Assembly: GCA_000747625.2 (NCBI GenBank)
Contig: JQDQ01000172.1
Location: forward strand, 1-39,224
Direction: 5' to 3'
Origin: Smithella sp. SCADC
GTDB lineage: Bacteria > Desulfobacterota > Syntrophia > Syntrophales > Smithellaceae
Length of the DNA stretch: 39,224 nt
This document shows, in pieces, positions 32,597-39,224 of the stretch. The stretch's first letter is position 1. Each line of letters opens with the position of its first letter. A program made the translations under genes and the position numbers. Below the pieces are notes generated by a model, which did no database searches, was not told the origin of the DNA, and saw only the letters and a program-made list of their open reading frames with translations.

Positions 32597-32685
32597 GTCA
32601 TTTCGACCGAAGGGAGAAATCTTTTGTAAATGAAAAAGATAAAGATTTCTCGTCGTCCCGATACATCGGGACTCCCCGAAATGAC
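32597..32685. repeat. Hairpin repeat with GTCATTTCGA end (second copy)
   Basis: GTCATTTCGA (32597-32606) faces CCGAAATGAC (32676-32685). Inside are GAGAAATCTTT and AAAGATTTCTC as an inverted pair and a short GTCCCGAT/ATCGGGAC hairpin (32655-32672). It is the same family as 23271-23361 and lies just past the stop codon of the minus-strand isopropylmalate-dehydrogenase-like gene, where it could end transcription. Confidence 0.78.
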
Positions 32686-32723
32686 AGTTTTGATTTTCTT
32701 AAACGTCTGTAGCGTAACTGGGC

Positions 32724-33791
32724 TTAAATATTTTTTGCCAGCCAGTCTCCTATTTCACTGGTGGACATCCCCATTTTACCGGCATCAAGGCTTTTTAGTT
32801 TTCCGCTTTCCAGAAGTTTAATAACAGCGGCCTCTATGCGTTTGCCGGCTTTATCTTCTCCCAGAGTTTCCAGCATCATTCCTCCGGCGCAAATAGCCGC
32901 CAGCGGATTAATAACATTCTTCCCCGTGTATTTCGGGGCGGAACCGCCGATAGGTTCAAACATGGAAACTCCCTTGGGATTAATATTTCCTCCTGCGGCT
33001 ATTCCCATTCCGCCCTGAATCATGGCGCCCAGATCGGTTAAGATGTCACCGAACATATTATCCGTTACGATAACATCAAACCACTCGGGATTTTTCACCA
33101 TCCACATGCAGGTCGCATCTACATTGACATAATCGGTCTTTATTTTCGGGAATTCTTTGGCCAGTTCCTTAAATGTTCTTTCCCATAGATCGAAGGCGTA
33201 AGTTAGAACATTCGTCTTGCCGCAGAGAGTCAGTTTACTGTCTTTCTTTCTTTTTGCCGTGTATTCATAAGCGTAACGCAGGCAGCGTTCGACGCCTTTT
33301 CTGGTATTAATGGATTCCTGAATGGCAACTTCATCGGGAGTGCCTTTTTTCAAAAATCCTCCGCCTCCCGTATACAGTCCTTCTGTGTTTTCCCTGACGA
33401 CAACAAAATCAATTTCCTTTGGTCCTTTGTCTTTAAGAGGGCAGGGGACATTAGGATAGAGTTTTACCGGCCGCAGATTAATGTATTGGTCAAGTTCAAA
33501 ACGCATTCGCAGGAGGATTCCTTTTTCCAGAATTCCGGGTTTCACATCCGGATGGCCGATAGCTCCCAGATAAATGGCATCGAATTTTTTAAATTCTTCC
33601 AGAACGGAATCGGGAAAGATTTCTCCCGTTTTTTTATAGCGCTCCCCTCCCAGATCATAATGGACAAGCTCATACTTGATTGATTGAGAAGCAGCTACGG
33701 CTTTGAGCACTTTGAGACCTTCGGCAATAACTTCCGGACCTGTCCCATCACCTGGGACCACGGCAATTTTATAAGATTTTTTCGAACCCAT
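32724..33791 (-). CDS. leuB: 3-isopropylmalate dehydrogenase-like beta-decarboxylating dehydrogenase
   Basis: A 355-residue NAD-dependent beta-decarboxylating dehydrogenase. Motifs: [12 protein letters not shown] (start), [22 protein letters not shown] with the substrate arginines (LeuB pattern LLxLRxxL), [41 protein letters not shown] (metal-binding Asp residues), and [14 protein letters not shown]. This family oxidises and decarboxylates 3-isopropylmalate or relatives such as isocitrate, homoisocitrate or tartrate. LeuB is the first guess; no leuC/leuD is linked, and in LeuB the active-site loop usually differs a little, so another malate-type substrate is possible. The ATG at 33791 has an AGGAGG site 4 bases upstream; a longer reading from 33821 would swallow it. 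Confidence 0.82.
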   Translation of the reverse strand: MGSKKSYKIAVVPGDGTGPEVIAEGLKVLKAVAASQSIKYELVHYDLGGERYKKTGEIFPDSVLEEFKKFDAIYLGAIGHPDVKPGILEKGILLRMRFELDQYINLRPVKLYPNVPCPLKDKGPKEIDFVVVRENTEGLYTGGGGFLKKGTPDEVAIQESINTRKGVERCLRYAYEYTAKRKKDSKLTLCGKTNVLTYAFDLWERTFKELAKEFPKIKTDYVNVDATCMWMVKNPEWFDVIVTDNMFGDILTDLGAMIQGGMGIAAGGNINPKGVSMFEPIGGSAPKYTGKNVINPLAAICAGGMMLETLGEDKAGKRIEAAVIKLLESGKLKSLDAGKMGMSTSEIGDWLAKNI

Positions 33792-33942
33792 ACGACCTCC
33801 TGTATCGCTGGTAAATTCCAAACGAGATTATAAAAGCAAAAGAGTGGATTTTATTAGCGCAATGGACTTCCGAAGTCAATGCCAAAAGAAAGTTTTTGCA
33901 TGATGTTTTAATCATCATGACTTTAAATAAACGGCAATTGAA

Positions 33943-34095
33943 TTATACGGTTTGTATAAATCGGAAATGAAAAAATATAAATTAAGGTTTAAAATCTTGA
34001 TTTCATTTGATAATGATTGTAATATTAAGACTAAGAAAAATCGATTTATACAGAAAGCAACAGTCTGTGTTTACGGCTTTATACAGACTGTATAA
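33943..34095. promoter_or_regulatory. Paired palindromic operators TTATAC-N5-GTATAA upstream of the leuB-like gene
   Basis: Two 17-base sites share the same ends: TTATACGGTTTGTATAA at 33943-33959 and TTATACAGACTGTATAA at 34079-34095, the second a perfect palindrome. A half-site TTATACAG occurs at 34047. An extra inverted pair ACAGTCTGT/ACAGACTGT (34060-34068 and 34083-34091) overlaps the second site. They lie 150-300 bases upstream of the minus-strand leuB-like start, within the 389-base gap 33792-34180, which contains no gene. Spacing and symmetry fit a dimeric repressor that could loop DNA; which regulator is unknown. Confidence 0.55.
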
Positions 34096-34180
34096 ACAAT
34101 GTTCTAGAAAAGTGGTTAAGTCTTTGTAGGACTCACGTGATGGTATCCTGAATGTACTGGTCTCTATGACCGATCTTCCA

Positions 34181-35752
34181 TTACTTCGGATAACCGGTAA
34201 TATCTTTGATTTCCTTGAACAGCGGTTTTAGTTGCCCGTATATTTTAAGATAAACTCTTTTATAAAGACCATCGTAGAGTTGATGATTTTTTAAAGATGG
34301 TTCAAATACTTTTCCTGTTCTGGTCATGCTTCTGACCGCTGATGGAAAGTCGGAATAAAGTTTGAGTCCGACAGCAGCATCAATAGCCGCGCCCAGAGCG
34401 GATGTCTCAAAAGTGTGCGGCCGCTCCGCAGCCATGCCGAATATATCCGCGGTTATTTGCATTGCCGCGTCGCTCTGCGATCCTCCTCCGGAAACTCTGA
34501 GCTTGGTTACCGGCACTTTTGTTTTTCGTTGCGTCAACTCTCCTCCTTCTCTCAAACCATAGACGAGCCCTTCAAGTATAGCGCGATACATGTAGGCTCG
34601 ATTGTGGACATCGCCAAAACCAATTATCGACCCTTTTGCAAAAGAATCAGCTCCTATTCCCGGAGTCCAATAAGGCTGAAGCATCAATCCCATTGACCCG
34701 GCGGGCACATTCTTAATTAATGAATCGAAGAATTTTTCAGGAGGCTCATTATTTTTTTCGGCGAGCATGCATTCTTGAAGCCCAAATTCTTCTTTAAACC
34801 AGCTGACCATCCAGAAACCGCGAAATATGGAAACTTCAGTATAATAGGCGTCCGGCACCGAAGCCGGGTAGGGTGGTATCATTGGACGCAGCTCGAAATA
34901 CTTGGGAGTGGCCACATCGAAAGTTGCTATTGTTCCAAAGCTCAGACATCCGGTTTCCGGTGTTAAACATCCGGAGCCTAATATTTCACAGCCCTTATCC
35001 GATCCCGCCGCGAAGACCGGCAGCCCTGCCGGTATGCCGGTTTCCATGGATGCCTTTTTTGTAATCTGTCCCAGAATTTCTGAGGGCTTAATCATTTCAG
35101 GAAGTTTTTCCTGTTCAATTTTAAATAGCCACCATTTGAAATCGTATTTACCAGCCCACTGATATGTCTTGTTGTTAAACGGCAAATAGCCGATGTTGTT
35201 GCCCACGGAATCAATGAACTCACCGGTGAGCCGGTGAGTGAAGAATCCGGACAGGTGAAGAAACTTATGTGTTTTTTCCCATATCTCCGGCTGGTTCTGA
35301 CCAATCCAGTTGGCCTCGCAATCCTGTATTGCTCCCTCCAGTGTATCCAGCAGTTTTACCGTCTTAAGCACGGGACGAAGAGCACCATGCAGTATCTTAC
35401 GTGAATCAGCCTTCCTCTGGTCAAGCCAGATAATTGCCGGGCGAAGAGCTTTTCCGTCTTTGTCCACATTAATCATTGTGGCACGTTGTGTGGTAAGCGT
35501 AACGCCTGCTATATTTCCCTTCAGGTGTTCCTGCTTTTGCAGGAGCTGTCCTGTTGTCTTGCAGAGCATCTCCCAGACGTAATCAGGTTGTTGTTCCGCC
35601 CATCCGGGATGTTCCGAATAATAAGGCTGGATCGGCGTTTTAACGATATGCAGTATGTTTCCGTCCGTATCTATAAGGGCGGCTCTTATAGACTGCGTGC
35701 CTGCGTCTATCGACAGGATTATTTCTTTTGATTTAATATTTTCTTGTGGCAT
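34181..35752 (-). CDS. FGGY-family carbohydrate/glycerol kinase
   Basis: A 523-residue FGGY kinase with both actin-like lobes. The N-terminal phosphate-1 loop is LSIDAGTQSIRAALID (residues 13-28), the substrate region has VTLTTQRATMINVD, and the C-terminal ATP lobe shows VTKLRVSGGGSQSDAAMQI. Family members phosphorylate xylulose, gluconate, glycerol and related sugars; motifs alone do not settle the substrate. The next genes in the same direction upstream are an alkyl-DHAP-synthase-like FAD enzyme and glycerol-3-phosphate dehydrogenase, which favours glycerol, dihydroxyacetone or a related polyol. A 147-base gap with a degenerate hairpin repeat separates it from the FAD gene. Confidence 0.85.
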   Translation of the reverse strand: MPQENIKSKEIILSIDAGTQSIRAALIDTDGNILHIVKTPIQPYYSEHPGWAEQQPDYVWEMLCKTTGQLLQKQEHLKGNIAGVTLTTQRATMINVDKDGKALRPAIIWLDQRKADSRKILHGALRPVLKTVKLLDTLEGAIQDCEANWIGQNQPEIWEKTHKFLHLSGFFTHRLTGEFIDSVGNNIGYLPFNNKTYQWAGKYDFKWWLFKIEQEKLPEMIKPSEILGQITKKASMETGIPAGLPVFAAGSDKGCEILGSGCLTPETGCLSFGTIATFDVATPKYFELRPMIPPYPASVPDAYYTEVSIFRGFWMVSWFKEEFGLQECMLAEKNNEPPEKFFDSLIKNVPAGSMGLMLQPYWTPGIGADSFAKGSIIGFGDVHNRAYMYRAILEGLVYGLREGGELTQRKTKVPVTKLRVSGGGSQSDAAMQITADIFGMAAERPHTFETSALGAAIDAAVGLKLYSDFPSAVRSMTRTGKVFEPSLKNHQLYDGLYKRVYLKIYGQLKPLFKEIKDITGYPK

Positions 35753-35804
35753 ATCTTTACCTCACTTGTTTTCTTGAACTAAATTTTTACTTTAAGATTC
35801 CTCA

Positions 35805-35850
35805 TCCCGACTCGTCGGGATTTACCCTGAAGGGCACTTCGCGGAATGAC
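35805..35850. repeat. Degenerate hairpin repeat
   Basis: TCCCGACTCGTCGGGA (35805-35820) is a short hairpin, and GCGGAATGAC follows at 35841-35850. The combination resembles the inner hairpin and right end of the repeat at 32597-32685, but the left end is not kept. It lies between the FGGY kinase and the FAD enzyme gene. Confidence 0.4.
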
Positions 35851-35899
35851 AAAACAGGTAGTTATGCAAAGTTCTCACCTTATCTCCGGTTAACTGTTA

Positions 35900-37585
35900 T
35901 TAATCCAATCCCAGTTGGCCTCCGGGGTTCATTATATTGTGCGGATCGAAGTGCCGTTTCAACACGCGCAGAACATCCATTTGTTCTTTCCCCAGATGTG
36001 TTTCCATCCAGGGGCCGATCATGCGTCCCACTCCATGATGGTGACTCAATGATCCGCCGTGTTTTTGAATGCTGTCGATGATGCCGTGCTGGAATTTTCG
36101 GTATTCCTCAGGATCGTTCATGTGAGCAATGAAAATGAAATAAAGATTTGTGCCCTGCGGATAGAAGTGCGAGGCATGCGTCATACACATCGTGTCCGGC
36201 CGGCTTTTGACATAAGCACGAACGCCTTCATGCAGATGGTGCAGATTATCCCAGGTGACAGCGGCTTCCAGCGTATCAATCAAAATTCCGTAATCGCCCA
36301 AATCCTCGCGCATATATGGTTCAGTGTAGCGGGTCTTTTCCCATTTGCGTGCGGCATAACTGCCCAGAGACATGGCGCCGTGGCGGCGGGCAATAGCCTT
36401 TATTTTGCGCGCTACCAATTGTGTGTAATCTCTGTCGCCTTCCACATTGCCCAGACTCAAACAACGTTGCATCGGTTTAAATCCTCGCAGCACCAAAAAT
36501 TTATCAACAATGTCCGGCATGCCATAGAGCTTTAACCCCCTGTCTGTTTCTTCAGGATCGGAAATACGATAAATGGCAGGTTTTCCGAATTCGGACTGCA
36601 TAATTTCGCGGCTGGCGTTTACAGCGGCGTCCCAGGTTGGGTACATAAAGCTGAAACGCGCGCGATTTTCGGGCATGTAGCGGAATATCTTCATGGTAAC
36701 TTCAACCAGAATGCCGAACGCACCCTCGGAACCTTTCATAATATCGTTTACCTTGGGGCCGGTGGCGGTAGCCGGATAATCCAGAGTTTTAAAGGTCCCT
36801 GCCGGAGTCACGTATTCCTGACTGAACACAATATCGTAAGCGTCGCCGTAGTAAGTCGACGCCTGTCCGGAACCCAATGTGACAATCCATCCGCCCACTG
36901 TTGAATATTCGAAAGACTGCGGGAAATGGCCGCAGGTATAACGCAGTTTAGAGCCAAAAAGTTCGGGTGCTTTATTCAAGGCTTCCTCGTAAGCCGGCCC
37001 GAAAATACCGGGCTGCACCAGCGCGGTCTGGTTTAATTCGTTGACTTCCAGAACCTTGTTCATATGAGTGCTGATTACCAGAGAAATACCGCCTCTGGCC
37101 GGACGGCAACCGAAATTCACGGAAGAACCGGCGCTGAATACCGTAACGGGGATTACCTCTTTATCACAGTAAGCAACGATTTTCTGCACATCATGCTTGC
37201 CTCGCGGATGCACCACGACATCGGCCACTTCGTGAATAATGCCCTGGCGAAGCTCCAGCATTTCCTCTGTGGTTTTTCCCGAGGCGTATTTGACACGGCT
37301 GTAATCATCCAGTGAAACATTTTCTTTCCCTACTATGGCTTGTATGGCTTCAATCTGCTGTTGCTTGATACCTACAGGACGGTTAAGGGTAACTTGTTCA
37401 AGTCCTTCTTTATCTTTACTGCTAAAATCATCGTCACTTAGGTGAAAATCCTGTTTGATCATCCTGTACCAGGCATCACTGGGATGTTTGAAATGTTGCG
37501 GATCACCATATTTAAAAATGGATCTGTATGTACCGGGCGCAGGCGATTTTTCCGTCCAATCAGGCCGGAATATTTTTGATTTCAT
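35900..37585 (-). CDS. Alkyldihydroxyacetonephosphate synthase-like FAD-binding oxidase
   Basis: This 561-residue flavoprotein of the VAO/FAD_binding_4 family is close to alkyl-DHAP synthase. The FAD-binding domain at about residues 115-290 contains VTVFSAGSSVNFGCRPARGG and VGGWIVTLGSGQASTYYGD. The C-terminal substrate domain ends with GGSLSHHHGVGRMIGPWM, the HHH-GxGR signature of AGPS, and HFDPHNIMNPGGQLGLD. AGPS swaps the acyl chain of acyl-DHAP for a fatty alcohol, making the ether bond of ether lipids; related enzymes oxidise hydroxy acids, so the reaction is likely but not certain. The ATG at 37585 lies 8 bases after an AGGAGG site; the ATG at 37591 is only 2 bases from it. Confidence 0.8.
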   Translation of the reverse strand: MKSKIFRPDWTEKSPAPGTYRSIFKYGDPQHFKHPSDAWYRMIKQDFHLSDDDFSSKDKEGLEQVTLNRPVGIKQQQIEAIQAIVGKENVSLDDYSRVKYASGKTTEEMLELRQGIIHEVADVVVHPRGKHDVQKIVAYCDKEVIPVTVFSAGSSVNFGCRPARGGISLVISTHMNKVLEVNELNQTALVQPGIFGPAYEEALNKAPELFGSKLRYTCGHFPQSFEYSTVGGWIVTLGSGQASTYYGDAYDIVFSQEYVTPAGTFKTLDYPATATGPKVNDIMKGSEGAFGILVEVTMKIFRYMPENRARFSFMYPTWDAAVNASREIMQSEFGKPAIYRISDPEETDRGLKLYGMPDIVDKFLVLRGFKPMQRCLSLGNVEGDRDYTQLVARKIKAIARRHGAMSLGSYAARKWEKTRYTEPYMREDLGDYGILIDTLEAAVTWDNLHHLHEGVRAYVKSRPDTMCMTHASHFYPQGTNLYFIFIAHMNDPEEYRKFQHGIIDSIQKHGGSLSHHHGVGRMIGPWMETHLGKEQMDVLRVLKRHFDPHNIMNPGGQLGLD

Positions 37586-37638
37586 CAGCATGTCCTCCTT
37601 TTAGATTGTCACCTTTCTGCAGATGTGTGCACTTCTCT

Positions 37639-37712
37639 GTCATTGCGAGCCGAAGTCAAGGCAATCTCATTACTTTAGATTGCCACGTTCACTGTCGTGA
37701 ACTCGCAATGAC
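37639..37712. repeat. Hairpin repeat with GTCATTGCGAG ends
   Basis: GTCATTGCGAG (37639-37649) and CTCGCAATGAC (37702-37712) form perfect inverted ends. An inner pair CAATCT/AGATTG (37662-37667 and 37677-37682) adds to the hairpin. It is related to the GTCATTTCGA repeats at 23271 and 32597 and sits between the glycerol-3-phosphate dehydrogenase and the FAD enzyme genes. Confidence 0.75.
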
Positions 37713-37745
37713 AAATTATAATCACGACACGATCTCAATTTTTCT

Positions 37746-39224
37746 CTATACCGGCAGCGTAAGCAATTTAACAGTGTTTGAAATTTCCTGTTCAACTCTA
37801 TTCGCATCCCAATGCAATTCCCTGGCGGTAACATTGGCAACTTTGCGCAATATGCTCTCACCGGGATTGCCCAGAGTGCCGATTCCGGTACGGCGCATTA
37901 TTATATCGGGTAAGGTACGTGCCATTTCTGCACGCACGGCATAAACTACCTGTGCCAGAATTTCGCCGTCTTCGTTTAATGTCTCAGATAAAGTCTTGTC
38001 CGCTCGCGCCAACTTGATGATTTCAGCATATTCGGTGCCGTAGTTACGTCCTAGATAGTCCATGGTAGATTTGCTGAAATCGCTATTTTCTTTTTGAATA
38101 TCGGATAAGAAGGCATCTAGATTTTTTATTTCACATCCGGTCAGAAACTGTTTGTCGGTAACGCTTTGGCCCAGAGATTGTTCCATCTTGGATGCTACAA
38201 TATTGAGGCAGTTTTCCGCCAGTTTCCGGCTCGTCGTATATTTGCCGCCTTCAACGGTGATCAAACCGTTTAATCCATCTTTCTTGTTGTCGTATATTTC
38301 GTACTTACGGGAAGATGAATAAGTTTCCGACGTATCATCTTCCACCAAAGGACGCAGGCCTCCGTAGGTGTGCTTTACATCTGCGTAGCTTAGTTTGCCG
38401 TCACTAAAAGAAGAGTTGATATCGTCTATCAGTTCCATGATGCTTTCCCTGGTCACATGATAATCATCAGGATTTCCGGTAAAAGGTTTGTCTGTGGTGC
38501 CTATGAGAGTGTGATTGCGCCATGGGATGAGGAAGAAGTGACGGCCGGACGGAGTCATGGATGCGACAGTAAATTTACCGGAAAGCAGATGCTTCGAAGT
38601 GATAATGTGAATACCTTCGGACCTGCGCAGAGTTGAGCTGCCGTCACCTTTCGATTTAGCCAGACCCAAAACAATATCCGCCCATGGTCCGCCGCAGTTG
38701 ACGGTGATCGTGCCGGATACTTCGCATGTTTTGTTATTTAAAAGATCCCTTACTTTTACGCCGGTTACATTATTTTCGGGACCCATCATGAATCCTTCAA
38801 CCCGTGTATAGTTGGATACTTTAGCGCCATACGCTACGGCGGATTTGATGAAAGCCAGCGTTAACCTTTCAGGAAAGATGCTGATACAGTCACAGAAAAT
38901 TGACGCTCCGGTGAGCCCTTCAGAACGAACATGCGGCTCGTTTTGCATAACTTCCTTTTTGGAGATGGTTCTATGTGAAGGAATTTTCTTGCAGGCATCC
39001 CAGGTAAAATTCTTGTCGTAAGAGAGTGCATCATATACCAGCATGCCTATTTTGACGATCCATTTATTATTTTTAAGCGGTGTTTTGTAGTGAGTCATCA
39101 TCATCGGCCAGGGATAAACAAAGTTGGGAGCGATGTTTTCCAGCACCCGTCGCTCACGCAACGACTCGCGTACCAGGAGGATTTCACCATTGACCAGGTA
39201 CCGCAAGCCTCCATGAATCATCTT
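37746..39224 (-). CDS. Glycerol-3-phosphate dehydrogenase (GlpA/GlpD type), N-terminus beyond window edge
   Basis: This is the C-terminal 490 or so residues of an FAD-dependent glycerol-3-phosphate dehydrogenase. The start of the gene, with the FAD GxGxxG motif, lies past base 39224; the first visible segment is KMIHGGLRYL, which in this family follows that motif by about 60 residues. Other landmarks are VNCGGPWADIV, FFLIPWRNHTLIGTTDKPF, GGLRPLV and GGKYTTSRKLAE, then the C-terminal DAO_C domain. It oxidises glycerol-3-phosphate to DHAP and passes electrons to quinone or another carrier. Together with the FGGY kinase and the AGPS-like enzyme it would supply DHAP, the precursor that AGPS uses. 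Confidence 0.88.
   Translation of the reverse strand, partial: KMIHGGLRYLVNGEILLVRESLRERRVLENIAPNFVYPWPMMMTHYKTPLKNNKWIVKIGMLVYDALSYDKNFTWDACKKIPSHRTISKKEVMQNEPHVRSEGLTGASIFCDCISIFPERLTLAFIKSAVAYGAKVSNYTRVEGFMMGPENNVTGVKVRDLLNNKTCEVSGTITVNCGGPWADIVLGLAKSKGDGSSTLRRSEGIHIITSKHLLSGKFTVASMTPSGRHFFLIPWRNHTLIGTTDKPFTGNPDDYHVTRESIMELIDDINSSFSDGKLSYADVKHTYGGLRPLVEDDTSETYSSSRKYEIYDNKKDGLNGLITVEGGKYTTSRKLAENCLNIVASKMEQSLGQSVTDKQFLTGCEIKNLDAFLSDIQKENSDFSKSTMDYLGRNYGTEYAEIIKLARADKTLSETLNEDGEILAQVVYAVRAEMARTLPDIIMRRTGIGTLGNPGESILRKVANVTARELHWDANRVEQEISNTVKLLTLPV

Noticed and set aside
33822-34180. tRNA or small RNA gene in the long gap upstream of the leuB-like gene
   Set aside because: No cloverleaf, CCA end or T-loop sequence is visible; the gap's structure is explained by the palindromic operators and AT-rich DNA.

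Overview
The window looks like a chromosomal segment of a strictly anaerobic, probably syntrophic or sulfidogenic bacterium of the former Deltaproteobacteria (Desulfobacterota, Syntrophaceae-like). This is inferred from gene content: a 16-kb block of heterodisulfide-reductase (Hdr) and Flx-type iron-sulfur flavoproteins, a fused ADP-forming acyl-CoA synthetase, a selenocysteine-type MvhD, and no oxygen-dependent functions. No rRNA, tRNA or CRISPR array was seen.

Layout. 1-730: a stranded C-terminal half of an ABC-F ATPase. 770-3275 (minus): a restriction-modification island (vsr, C5-methyltransferase, Eco29kI-type GIY-YIG nuclease) ending in a ribbon-helix-helix antitoxin-like gene. 3455-9038: ordinary metabolism (aminotransferase, S1-domain protein, metal-dependent hydrolase, ADP-forming acyl-CoA synthetase). 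9080-11543: a scarred accessory region with an IS21-type remnant, a glycosyltransferase lacking a start codon, a BrnT/BrnA toxin-antitoxin pair, and two broken copies of the 5' end of engB. The intact engB follows, with a clear terminator.

12403-28842 (plus) is the heart of the window: two adjacent paralogous electron-transfer modules. Module 1 has a 1475-residue HdrA-GltD-HdrA fusion, MvhD with an in-frame UGA (selenocysteine), an Fe-S protein, HdrC, HdrB, a sulfhydrogenase-beta-like Fe-S protein and an FAD/NAD(P)-binding FlxA-like subunit. Module 2 repeats the set with an HdrC-HdrB fusion, a conventional HdrA, a cysteine MvhD and the same three Flx-like subunits. By analogy with HdrABC-FlxABCD and HdrABC-MvhAGD, each module should form a soluble flavin-based electron-bifurcating (or confurcating) complex linking NAD(P)H, ferredoxin and a disulfide or other acceptor. 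No hydrogenase or formate dehydrogenase catalytic subunit is encoded here.

29174-32438 is a decayed gene cluster: an N-truncated ketoacyl synthase, the first 21 codons of an acyl carrier protein, an FAD oxidoreductase without its dinucleotide motif, a C-truncated OleA-like thiolase and an 80-codon stub of an OleC-like ligase. It looks like the remains of a long-chain olefin or polyene pathway. 32724-39224 (minus) holds a 3-isopropylmalate dehydrogenase-like gene preceded by paired palindromic operators. Next come an FGGY kinase, an alkyl-DHAP-synthase-like FAD enzyme and an edge-truncated glycerol-3-phosphate dehydrogenase, a set suggesting glycerol or ether-lipid metabolism. Small hairpin repeats of at least two families sit in many of the intergenic gaps from 21.7 kb onward.
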